A DNA stretch of 64,000 nt from assembly GCA_024529925.1 (NCBI GenBank), contig JAFEUB010000776.1:372001-436000 (forward strand), written 5' to 3'. Positions within the stretch are counted from its first letter, which is position 1. Each line of letters starts with the position of its first letter. The notes under the pieces were generated by a model that searched no databases, was not told the origin of the DNA, and worked only from the letters and a program-made list of their open reading frames with translations. The stretch comes from Ophthalmolycus amberensis (lineage: Eukaryota; Chordata; Actinopteri; Perciformes; Zoarcidae). A program made the position numbers and the translations under genes. Shown piece after piece: positions 28,932 to 41,441 of the stretch.

Positions 28932-29424
28932 TGTTTATTGTGCATTGAACCGCTGTTCCTCCAGAGATTTTCTTTTCAACTTCTCAGTTTGTGCAACTTC
29001 TAAGTTTTATGTTCTGTGAGGGGGGTGCTGTGTTCCACCTGCAGACACACACGGGTTGATCCAGAGTGCATCATTGCAACATTAACGCCTTAATACGACA
29101 AATACGAATTGCTGTGTTTCATGCGTTCAGGTTTTCACATCGGCCACCGTATTTCTCCTACTCGCTTGGCACAGCTTGAAAAAGTTCAGCTGGTTGCAAT
29201 CTGCATTTTGCATCCTCCCCGCTAGATGCCGGCAAATCTACCAAATGCACAGAGTACCTTTCAATACATTGTATTCATATTTGAAATCACCTTGTTCTGA
29301 GAAGTCAAAAAATTGCCTTTCTGCAGTGTAATCAAAAACAAAATTGGTGTTACAGTATATCTAATATCAGTTGTCACATCATTTCAATACTCTTTTGTAG
29401 TACTCATCGGGTAAAGTATAAACA

Positions 29425-29464
<40 letters not shown>

Positions 29465-32400
29465 CATGTCCCATATCATTCAGTCCCCAGGGCCAGCTAT
29501 CACTCTCTGCCCTGCAGCCATATCACCACAGCTGTCAGAGACTCTAGCCATGCAGGTCATGAACCAAATGTCAACATCAGAGATACTGGTAAGCAGTAGG
29601 AGGTATCGATCTAGCTAAGATGGAAGAGATAATATTGAAGAATGGTATTCCCAGTGGCTACTAAGTTGTTAAGGTTTATTAACCCATGTGGATGTATTTT
29701 GTTTTCGTGGTAGACCTTCACAGTCGAGTTATAATTCGATTGAAAGGATTTGTGCAGAAGTAAAGGCTTTTCTATTGCTATTACAGCATGTTACTCGATG
29801 ATTAATTTTAATCTATATGGCTCATACCCAACATTTATTCTGATGATACAAGGCAGCCAGTTAATATCCCCAGCAGAATCTACCTCTGTTCCTCTTTTTC
29901 AGACTCTCTCTCTCTCTCTCTATCCCTCTCTAACAGAGAGAGAAAGAGGGAGAGAGAATGAGAGATGTCAGGTTAGATCCACTTGGTCCAATAGTCACAG
30001 CAGAAATTTGAACCAAATTGGAGCATCCCCATATCACCTGGGCTCTCACGCATTGACCTACCTTGGGAAACCTATTCTTTTGTGTGTGTTTATAACATTG
30101 AGAAAGAACATGGATGGAGGTACCTTTACTGGCATTTACTCATAATTCTTATAGGGCCCCTGGCGTACACGTGGAATTTGTGTTATACAGACATATTATA
30201 CCAACCTGATTCAAATATCTGTAGTAAGTTAAACTGAGCAAGTGGCTTTAGTGACATTGTGAAGTGCATGAAATCTATTACAATGCAGCATAATATATAT
30301 CTTTATAAAACGGCCTGTTACAAAGCACCCAAGGTTTTGATTTCGGTAATCAAAATGATTGGGTACATGGTGGGCAGAGACAGTACTGGCATGCGAAGGC
30401 TTAGTTTAGTGACATGCCTGCTTAAAAACAAAATCCATAATGAGTTCATCCCTCATGGCACATATTCTCTCTGCAGACAGGGTGCATGTGTGAGGCTATG
30501 ATGATATGTTGTGTCGTCTTTAGAAAAGAGCTGGGGGAGGTATAGTCTTTTATAATGGCACCATTGAACACACAGATGCCCAGTTCCACTATCATTCCAG
30601 TTTTACAACCCACACATATGCTGTCACAGCCCCACTCGGTTAGCATCAAGCTGTGGGAGCAAGAATGATCTACTGTAAGCACTATTGGATATGAGAATAT
30701 TGGTCTGGCGTTCAGACTACTGTGATGTAACATCCAAATCTAAAAACCCAAAAACAGTAGAAGAAAAAGAACTTTTGAAACTTTTGAAAGATTCTGCTGC
30801 AGCGGTGACGAGAACTAAAATAAAAAGCACTGAGACTAAGGTCAGTTTGTCTGTTTATTAAACTTAGCAAATGTGCAAACACATCCCTCCTCACTGAGAG
30901 CTTTCGGACATGAACATGAGAAAGCACTCTCTGTGGTCTGACATTACTAACATTGTTAAACCACATCTGAAATGATTGGATTCCACCTTGCTCATCTTCA
31001 GTGTAATTGACTCTAGCCTTTTATTTACCATAACTGTTGTATAGCGCCACTTTCCTTAAAATTGTATTAGACCCCATTTAGAAATTGTTTCTTCATCCTA
31101 CATGTCATGCTGAGTCATTTGGTGCTCTCTGCTGATTTAATGAGGGCCCCCGTTAAGAGTAACAACTTCAAGCTTGTCGCAGTTTCTGTCATCTTATATT
31201 CTTCATTTCAACTAGCAACACAACGTGATTATAGGAATAACCGAGGGGAGTTTCCCACCTTGACCCAGGATAATAACTGCATAGTGAACATGTGTTTCAT
31301 TCACTGTTGGCTGTTCCCAATACACAACTCTGTGGTCACAAACATGCCTTACTATGCTACCATTAGCCCTCCCCCAATTACATTTTTACCATTTCAATTT
31401 TAACGAGATTTGTTTTCAAAATGATCATGCTTACGTATCAGAGCCTGGAGGTTTGCAGTTGAATAACAACCACGTCATCACCACGGGGGATAATACCACG
31501 AGAATTGGCTTGATATGTGATGCCAACAGCCCACTCACTGTGGACAGGCAGCTGCAGAGGGTGTGAACTGTTTCAGACTTGTGGGCACTCAGATCTTTCA
31601 ACCTAAAGGGGACACAAACCACCAAATCAATCACCTCTCAGTCAGAATGGCATGACTAAACAAGCTTTTACCCTCACGCTGTTTGCATTTAGCCTGGTAA
31701 ACTATGTGTACTGTGTTTGGAAACTCCTTGAGTAAGCCCATGTGATGAATGATTGATATATATATATAGATATATATATATATCTATATATATGGCCAAG
31801 GGTAATATGCAGTTAGGCAGGATGCCTAACTGAAATATACATTGTAGCCGCTTGCAGACTAGACAGCTTCCACAGGAACCTGCCAATAAAGTGCAATCCA
31901 ATCGACAGTGAAACTACCGTAGGCCGATCTATATTTGGAGGGTTCAGAAGCAGTTTTGACAGATAACATAAACAGCAATGGTCTAACACCAAGATGGCTT
32001 TTTAAAGTTTGTCTCAGGTAACATACAATATGAATATTTTAGACCATTAATTCAAAATATTTACAGCCAAACAATGCCTCCAAAACAGTGAAAACGAATA
32101 CATACTGTACATCTAGAACAGCGTGCTCCCTTCCAATCCAGGCTACTCTATTTGATTAGGACACATGGCCTAGAAATAACAACGGGAGTAGAAGAAATCA
32201 AAGTGAGAGTTCATCAGCCAAGTGATGAAATATATAGCATTTAGGTCCCATTTGAGTTTTCTAATTTTGTTTTACAGAGTTGAAAGAAAGTTCAGAAAGA
32301 CAACGTATCTGGCTCTATCTAAATTGTTTTGATTCAGTAAACCATCCATTGTATATGGATTGAACAAACCATAAGGATTTGCTCTAAGCCTGTAACAATC

Positions 32401-35400
32401 GAGTTCAGTTGCCTGATTTCCATGAGGCTTGCACACATGCTCCTGAACTGTGGCTTGGAGGTGCCTGCCAGCATGTAACCTCTCCACTGTGATTGGGGGG
32501 GAAATTTAGCTGGCTGATTTCATGGCCTCTTTATATGGTATTTGGTCTGCTTGACGTTAAGCAGGTATAATCTTCCCTCCCAAAGGTAGAGGGAGTTTCT
32601 GCTTTCAGCTGTGGTATTATTTCTGAGGCTTTTGTGTTCTCTTCAGGGTCACGGCTTTATCAAGCACAAGCCACAATTGAGCCCAAAGTCACTGACGCAG
32701 AAACTACAGATTACATATGAGGGAGAAAATGCCAACACAGGAGAGAGCTGCACGTTACAGGCAGAGCATGCATTGCCGAGTAAGTTAAAGCAGAGGGATA
32801 GTGCAATACGTGATGTGTTTTTCTGCCTTCAACCCTCAGGAATTTGTCTCCTTTTTTTCTAAAGCCTCTTTGTGAGGAAAACAAAAAACCGAAGCGTGAG
32901 AAAGCTGCATCACAGAAATGCTTCCACACATGCCAAAATATGTATCTGCTTTGGGATGTACTTACAGTATGATACATTATTCTAGCATAAGTAAATCTCC
33001 CTTTCATTACACAACAGTTGCCATCAAGATTAACGGTTCCCCCGGCAGAATGCTAACGCCATGAAAATTCCAGCAATGCTTTTAGTGGTGTAGGAAATAA
33101 CTTTTCAGTGAAATACAAATGCTTTTCTGCCTGTGGCCTTCATTGCACCACATTTCTTTACCAAAATAAAACTGCAAGTGTTGCTGGCATTTTCACCTTC
33201 ATGGTGGACTCTCTATTTCCATCTTTGTAGTTGTAAGATATGCCAGAGCCCCACTTTGTCATCAGATGAACACTAATGCTCAACCATCCCCCATTCATTA
33301 TAGACCTGAGTTTCCAAAAAAACTTGAAAATTCCCCTCATCTTGTTAGCCCATTTTTTTTAGGAGAGTGAAATAGCTATAAAGACGCATAATTTACTTTG
33401 ACCACAGCTAATAAAAAAGCTCTAATGTAGCTTGATGCGTTCTTCCCGTCTTCAGTTGGACTCATTTAGCCCGGGACCCCTATTGACTCTGACACTTACA
33501 TCCCCAGGACAATTTCTTACAGTTAAACACCCTTACACTCTTTTCCCTATTAATAATATACACTTGACACTTTAATAATATACTTGTTTTAATATACTCT
33601 TATTTGTTTGTTTATTTACCATATTTCTATATGAGTGCTAATGGTGGCCAAAGGCTGTGACTCACAATACTGCAGATAACAGAACATTACTGTATCTTTC
33701 ATTATTCTTTATCAACATGATAATATGGTGACTTGATTGGACCTCAGTAATTTGTAATGCTTTTGATAATTTCAAATTCACTGGGTAGGAGAAGGCTGTA
33801 TCTAAAGCTCATTACTCTTTTCTGCGTCTCCGTCAGAATGCTAACATCTTGTTCAACCCAAGGCCATAGCACTCCGTCCCATTGTGCATAGCAGGCATAT
33901 TGGTTACTCACAACAACAGTTGGTAATTTACTCAGCCTTGGTGGAGGGGGCCTCCCATTTTGTCTCTCACTAAGAGGATACACAACAGCCATGGTTGACA
34001 TATCCATAGAGTTTAGGACCTTTAAACTCCATGGAAACACAAAATGTTGAAAACGGAGTTCTTAAATTCACATGACAAATAAAAAAAAGACAGGTATTAC
34101 TTCGACATATTCTGTATGAAAAATGACAGAACAAAATTGTCCACAATCTGTATGGACTGCCTGAAAACTGCCTTGAAAGTGTGTTCTAAAAAATGTGTTG
34201 CCCATTTCTTCAAAGAGGATAGCATCCGTGGTCAGCTTGGATTCACAACAGTTACAATGGAATTCAATGGTAACTCAGGGCCATGGCAAAATAAAATAAG
34301 AGAAGATACAGCATCCAACATCTATAGAAACTTCTCCTGCATCACAATACAATCCTTCTCTGTCCATCATCGAACTTGTGTTCAGTGTGTTCCAAAATAG
34401 TCGTTGCTTGCAATCATTCAAAGGCAAAACACGTGTGTTTCTTTAAAGATGGGCTCGCCTAACTAAACATTTACCCCTGACCTGGATATTTACATTCCAT
34501 AATACCAGTTCACCTCAACATACAGTGGGTTTGTCGGACTTCTACTGTCTTCATACTACAGAATCAACTCCAGTGATTATACAACCTGCTAGTGCCTCTG
34601 TACACACCCTGTGCATCCTGAGATTTGTCTGTAAACTGGTAAGTGCAGGTAGTCAGCCTGCCTTCATCCCTCTCCACTGAGCAGTGGGGAGTCCGTGTAA
34701 ACGTATCCCTTTCTGCTCCTCTGATCACGGACCTATGAAGGCACTGGTGGGAGCCCCAGTGGCAGCCTGGCTTGCTGTATCTGCTCGGACAGCAAAGCTA
34801 CCGTGTGTTGTATGTCTCTACAAGCTTAGATCCTTTGGCTCCTTACGCATGAATACCACCAGTGGAGTTATCAGAGGTGAAGTGCACTGCTGGGTTGATG
34901 TTTGGAGACACACCAAGGACAGTACTGTGGTGTCTGCGATATGAAGAACAGGAAATCTACAGTAACACCTGAAAAATAGCTAAAAAGGGAGAATAACAGA
35001 CACACAATTACTGTAGAGAAAACCTAATACAAAGTGCAAATAAACAAAAAACGGCTCTTGTTGGTAGATCCCTACTGACAATACGACATCACATCAGTTG
35101 CTACTGATTTCACACTGTGACTCCTCTGATACATCATCGAGTTTACGAAGAGTTTTTTGTTTATAAAGCTGCCAAATGTATTCTGGATCAGTGGGAGTGT
35201 CTTCACGCCTGATGCCTAACCCAAGGCGCTTACCTGGGGAGCTGAAACATGGTTTGTGTCTAATTTAGATAGGAAGGAAAGTGCCTTGGGCTGAAAGCGA
35301 TGCATTTGGTGAAACTGTAGTGTCTAGGACTCCGCTCTGGGAGTTGCTTGAGTTCACACTAAAACCTCTGTTTGTGTTTTATTTTTACAAGCTTTATGTG

Positions 35401-36621
35401 ATGAGCTGCTGCATTCACAAATCCTCGAAAGTTGTTGTTAATTTGGCAGTTTTTCACTCTATCTCAAAATTGAAAAGTTAGTTTGAAGCTAAAACATCCA
35501 AGCGGAACAACTATTGTCCAAACCAGCACTTTTTATACAGACAGCCCAGCCCAACAAACAGGCAACATTCTTCTGTACACTCTACTACAATAATGTTCTT
35601 GATTGATATTTCCTCCTTTTTCTTAAAGAAATGTATGCAACATTATAAAATATAATGATTGAAAGCGTCCATACATTCGACAATATAGAGCTGCAGATGT
35701 ACAACTGTCTCAGTTATTATTCTTTCTATGTTCAACTCATATTAATTACACTGTTAAACTATATACAGTGAATGTAACAGCTCCAGGAGGTGTCGCTTGA
35801 TGACATCATAGTCTTCATTCTCTTTTGTGTGACATCCAAAGAGTTTTTTTACTGTTTGCAGTGCCATGGTCATGGAGACATAGTCTCCATTTATTGATGC
35901 TTTTGAAGGCTGCAGAGGACGTCACAGTATTCAAGTTTAGATTGTATAGACATTTTTTTATGTTCTTACAACTGGCTGTAGCAGCTTGGTACTGTAAGAC
36001 TGTGCATCATGGAAACATCTTCTAAGTACAAAAATGTGCTGTTAGAAGTCCCATAATAATAATAATAATAGAAGATAGTGAAAGAACTGGATATTGTGTA
36101 GGATGAGAGAGATATTCCTTAAAATGATGTTGCAATGTTAAGCATTTGTTTGTATGAAGAGTAAAAATGAAATAATATTTTAACCAAAAGTCTAGTAATC
36201 CTCTGGCCCAAAATGGATTGGATTGGCAAGTGAAGTGTGTGTACGCGTGTGTGTGTGTGTGTGGGGCGGGGGGGGGTAATAATGATAATTTTTGGGTGAG
36301 GCACAAAAACCTATCGAGCCAAAGAAGTGGACTGAACTCAACCGTACATGAGTCCACTCCTCCTGTTGATGTTCTACATTGAAAGAGTTGATGAGATTCA
36401 GTGTCCATTTATATTTCAGAGATTTTCAATTATGCGATACACTTCTTTGATAGGCGTCATGTAAAGGTCAATTTGGGCTTCACACATTGAAGGTTTGAGT
36501 AATTCATTTGCTGTAGCAGTCATTTTCCTTACTTGCAGCAGAACGAATGAGGACTAATGTGGTCAGCCTGCAGTGTGTTGCAAATTCTGATTTGTGAGCT
36601 AGTGTGTTATATACCACACGA
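28932..36621. other. Intergenic region without recognised genes
   Basis: This stretch contains a CA array (29426-29461), short CT/GA runs near 29905-29955 and a TATAGATA array (31757-31795). It also has TAA and GT runs near 36055 and 36240. Short frames (for example 29750-30145 and 33744-34040) lack recognisable domains. I see no coding gene. Confidence 0.75.
29426..29461. repeat. (CA)n microsatellite
   Basis: About 18 pure CA units. Confidence 0.95.
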
Positions 36622-37118
36622 GTTTACCGCAGAGCCGTTGTCCTCCCCACCCTGCTGTATTGAGCCAAATCATGGACCACCTACAGCGGGCACAGTTCTT
36701 TACAAAAGATTCCGAGGATCAGCTGGGAGGACAGACGCAGAAACATCAGAGGAAGCCAACACGACCAGCATCCCCACCACAAAAATGCAGCAGCAACTCT
36801 GATGGACCGACCATGTCATCCGAATGTCAAACACACATCTCCCCAAGCTGATTTTGCATTCCCCAGCTGAAGGGAGAACAGCAAGCTCCCGGGTAAGCAA
36901 AAGCAACATTTCAAGGACAATATCAATATCTGAAGACATTCAACATCACATAGAGCAACTGGGAGCACATTGTACTGGAGAGGCCATGCCACAGAGACAA
37001 AGCGACAGCGCGAAAAGGAGAGAGAGAAAAAGTCTCAACCATCACCAACGGACACAACTTACGCCTGCCCACACTGCACCAAAGTATGTGGATCGCAAAT
37101 TGGCCTCTACAGTCAGTC
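36622..37118 (+). mobile_element. RTE/BovB-like LINE, 3' end of the ORF, degenerate
   Basis: Plus-strand pieces read VYRRAVVLPTLLY, then DHVIRMSNTHLPK, and finally YACPHCTKVCGSQIGLYS. This order (end of reverse transcriptase, an H-V-x-R-M block, and a terminal C-x2-C zinc-like S-x-I-G-L motif) is that of RTE/Rex3-type LINE proteins. Stops and frameshifts interrupt it throughout, so it is an old truncated copy. Confidence 0.7.
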
Positions 37119-37397
37119 AGACCCACAAGTAGACAACCAAACAGAGGATACCCTGGAAGTCGTTGACATTTTAAATAATTTGGGTTTTCTAAACCTGTCT
37201 CTGGTTTCATTTTCAATGGATCTCCAAAAGTAAATATCATGCCGTCCTTGAGAAAAGTACCTTCACAGTTGCCAGTGGTGCTACTCAGCAGAACAATGGC
37301 ATTGTACTGGGGAACCATCATGCATAACAGTGTGTAACTGGAAAACCGCTGAAGAAACACTGGCACAATGGGTAAATCCTGCATTTATAATGTAATC

Positions 37398-37424
37398 TCA
37401 TCATCATCATCATCATCATCATCA
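37398..37424. repeat. (TCA)n microsatellite
   Basis: Nine near-perfect TCA units, with further CA/TCA-rich sequence following. Confidence 0.9.
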
Positions 37425-39133
37425 CAATCATCACCACCATTGTTGTCATCCATGTCATCATCGTTGTTGTATCTGCTTCATTGTACTTCATTTAGTCTCA
37501 TCAGCCCAATTTTGGTTACACCGTCCTCATATCGTTTATTGCATCATCAACATTAAACCATCATCAACTGATTCCCACTTCATCCATCCCACATCTCAGA
37601 TGGATGGGTCAGGGTAAATAAGCATTCAGGGGAGGGAGGTATGGATGCTCGTTTTCAAATGTGAGAACAATTACCTGGACACATGATTTGATTTAAAGCA
37701 GAAGCATAATGGATTCAGCTAAGTGTCTTCTTAATGCCCTTGCTGGAGAGCATTCAAAACCTCTATTGGATTATTTCATCCCCCCCCCCCTCCATCTCTA
37801 CCATTCCCTCCATCATTCTTCACCCTGTATCTCTTCCTCTGTCTCTCTGTCCCTCGCTTCACCCTTGCATCTCCTGGTCTTATGATGCCGCAACAAGTGC
37901 AGAGAATGCTCCGCTAACAATACTGTCATTCTTGTTCCCAGTGAAGAGCAAAATGCTTCTGTGGCTTCGACTAATTAACTGTCAATTCAGAGAGTGAAAC
38001 CACACTATAAATCCGTGAAGAGTGACCAACCTGGAATCAGAGTAGGAAATGCATCTGTATCTGAATAAGGTCTTAATTGACTTGCCTGATGAAATTACCG
38101 AAAGAGTTCAAGAAACTCAAATAGAGCATGAAAGCAAGAGAGCAGAAAAAGATGGTTCAGTGGCCTTAAACCAAATCTGTCACCATCAATGACAGTTAAT
38201 TGGCACTTTGAATTCATAAAAATCAGATTACGTTGACACACACCCATCTGTTTAGACATTTGGTTGCCCAGCATGTTTATGAAACACAATTTGCTTGGTT
38301 TCCCTAATTGAATTTCAGTCAGAGGGAGCAGCTCCTCTCAAAACAAAATCTGGAAAAAATATAAATGCAGAAATGTTATGAGTTTGGCTCTGAGACATAA
38401 TTTGGAAAAGAACAATAACTAATTGGTGGGAGATTTCTCAGTGGCCAGGTTTGAAATAAAATTATTCATTTGGTGCGAAGAAATCACGATCATACGAGTC
38501 GCAGAAGGAATAATAGCTGGCACCAAAGGCACGTCGCGGCCTGGCTCTGGGTAATGTGTTAATAATGTAGAAGAAAATGAGACATTTCAAAATTGCCACC
38601 CGTAAGATATACTTTGCTGCTTGCTTGTTGTGATTTCGACTTCATGAAAAATAGGGACCCACACAATCTTCAGGGTGAATCTGGCCCTGATCACATTAAA
38701 GCCATCTTCTTCATACCTGCCAATTGTACGTCTAATATCCACTGGCCTGTGTGATATCAGGGCCCCATCAGGGCCCCATCAGCTTAGAAGGGCAGTTGGT
38801 TAACAACCATTGATGTGATATATGTGACTGACAAATCAAAAGTCTATTTAGAATACCTAAAACTGGCCACGAGCTATATGAAGTAGTAATAGACAATTGG
38901 AGCTGCACACCAAAGATATAGAAAAACTACTTGGCACTATGATATACAACTCTTTGTAGACACACACAATGTTTGGTGGTCCACAAAAACAAATAAGTAG
39001 ATTCTGTGTGACAAGAAACCAAAATCCCAAACCTTACATTGTTCTTTTGTTCTGTGATAATGGCCACCTGCTGAATGCAACAATCATATTGTGTGTGAGA
39101 GAGAGACAAACTCTGCTCCCATCCCAATATCCT

Positions 39134-39134
<1 letters not shown>

Positions 39135-39201
<67 letters not shown>
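39135..39201. repeat. (CT)n microsatellite
   Basis: About 33 uninterrupted CT units. Ser-Leu or Glu-Arg repeat frames here are artefacts. Confidence 0.95.
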
Positions 39202-39203
<2 letters not shown>

Positions 39204-41360
39204 GGTTCAGGCTCTCAGGGAACAACTCTTTCATTGCCCCACTCCACACGTAGCCTATCTTTCAAGAGCCAAAGAGACACAAAGACACATCAACTGTCTG
39301 TTACATATCAAAGGACTTTATGAAGGACACTGTACAGTTTTGTGTTTCTCTGTTTAGGGAATCCTTCTCAGGTGTGGAGAAAAAAGTTGCTTGTTTTGAG
39401 GCTTTTTTCAAGTCTGATTGTGTATTTAGTTGGGTTTTTGCAACAGACGGCCAGCAACCAACCAAATATTGCAACACCTCCCCCTGCTGGATCTACTGCA
39501 GTGAGATGAGCAGATGAATAATTGAGGCTCTTTCTCTATCTCTCCCTATTGTATTTTTCAGTCTCTTACTCTCTTAAGCTTTCTCTCTCTTCTTAAGCCA
39601 ATATCTCTCTATATACTTGTCCTTTTCTCCAAGGATCCATCCATCTATCCATCCATCTATGAATCACCTCCCTATCCCTGCTGTTGTTTACATGCTGGGC
39701 GGGGTCAGAATGCCACATGACGCATTAAGGGGTGGATGAAGAGGGAAAATGCATTGCCTGAGGATTCCACAAATGTCAACATTAACAAATTACATCAGCA
39801 TTAGCTCTGCCTGTGTGTCTGTGTGTGTCTGTGTGTGTGTGTGTGTGTGTGTACTTGTATGTGAACGGCTGGAGGGCTTACACACAAGAAAACAAGCGTT
39901 CGTTAAGGATTGTGAAATATGTGGCAGTGTTTATAGAATCAACCACACAATTATACACTGCATCAAATTATGATATTGGATTTATTTGTCCCCAAGATGA
40001 CCGTATGCATGTGTGTGCGTGAGGCATATGGGTCCATTTACAGTATACACAGCATGCACATACATGACAGAGAAAGAACACACTCATTTCAAATCATACA
40101 AATGTTTCATGTGTGAGAAGGAAATCTGCAGGGTTTTTATGAGAGAGAGAGCATCTGGTGGACCCTCATGTAATGTGAAATTGTTGCCCAAAACAACGGG
40201 AGTACATCTGTATTTCATAACAGAAGGACATTTTTTTCTGTCAAGTCGAGTTTTTAAGCAGTCCATTGTCAAGTAACTCAACTCTCACAGCAGTGACGTC
40301 CGACTCAAGTCTCAAGTCTACAGTTCTATTTTGAAGTAAATCTTCTGGTTTAGTTTTTTATAATAAGCCTTGTTGTGTCCCTGGTAACAAGCTGCAATTG
40401 TTACCCTGCACAAAATATCTTTTGACTACACTTGGTAACAACTGCTATTTGGCTTATTTAGAAACACTCTGGAAAAGAACACCATATGTTTTGATGTGCT
40501 TCTGGTCTGATCAGGATCCATTTGCCTTCCCCGTCGATGTTGATGGGTGCCTTCGCCTCCAATGTATCCCGAGGGAGGTGATGTGAGATATGTGTCGATT
40601 CAGTGTACACAGTCTATCAAGGCTTGATTTATAGTTCAACTCACTTAAGAGCTATACATCTAAAGATAAAAGGCTATGTGCAGGCCCAGGTTGGTCAGGT
40701 TGTGACATTGTGTGGCGTTATGTGAACATATGACAACAGTAATGGAAGCGGAGAAGCATGTCCTCCTCAAATCTGTTCATTTTGAGATGGTTCCCCTCAT
40801 AATTGCATTGCAAAAGCGTGATGTATCTTAACTATACTTCCAATCAATGTTTCACCCAGTGCTTCCTCGGTCACACACCGTGTTATCCTTTAAGTTCTTT
40901 ATTGATTTATGCTCTTGAGACAGGAAAAGCACTGGCCTTGAGAGGAAATCATATTTTGTACCTGTACAAGCCAATACATTTATTAAGGGTAGATCCAGCA
41001 CTGTGCTATACTTTCAGGAAGTCATTTTGGCAGGGTAATCCCCAGTGGAAAACAGGGCAAACCTCTTTCTCAAAGTCCATAGTGAAATTGAATGTAATAA
41101 AAAAAAAAGTGTTAAGAAGTAAAATGAAAAATATGATACTCTTGTGTTTGAATTCAATGCAGCTTGTGCCCTTTGAATGGCTATTTGTCTGTCAAAAATA
41201 AATAGATTCAAAGGGACATGTCATGGCAACAAGATATGATTGGATGGCAACGTGTGGCCGAGCAGAAGTAAGCTTCATATCCTTTTTTTTACTGCAGAGC
41301 TTGTTAGTGAGAGATATGCATAGCAACTATTGGTTTTGACAAAGAGCACCCGAAAGGCCA

Positions 41361-41399
41361 CAGAGAGAGAGAGAGAGAGAGGGAACATGGAAGGGATGG

Positions 41400-41438
<39 letters not shown>
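41361..41438. repeat. (GA)n compound microsatellite
   Basis: Two GA runs separated by GGGAACATGGAAGGGATGGA. Confidence 0.92.

Positions 41439-41441
<3 letters not shown>

Noticed and set aside
33744..34040. 98-codon minus-strand frame
   Set aside because: No recognisable domain. Length is within chance expectation for a 64-kb window.
37368..37556. Serine-rich plus-strand frame
   Set aside because: Produced by the TCA microsatellite.
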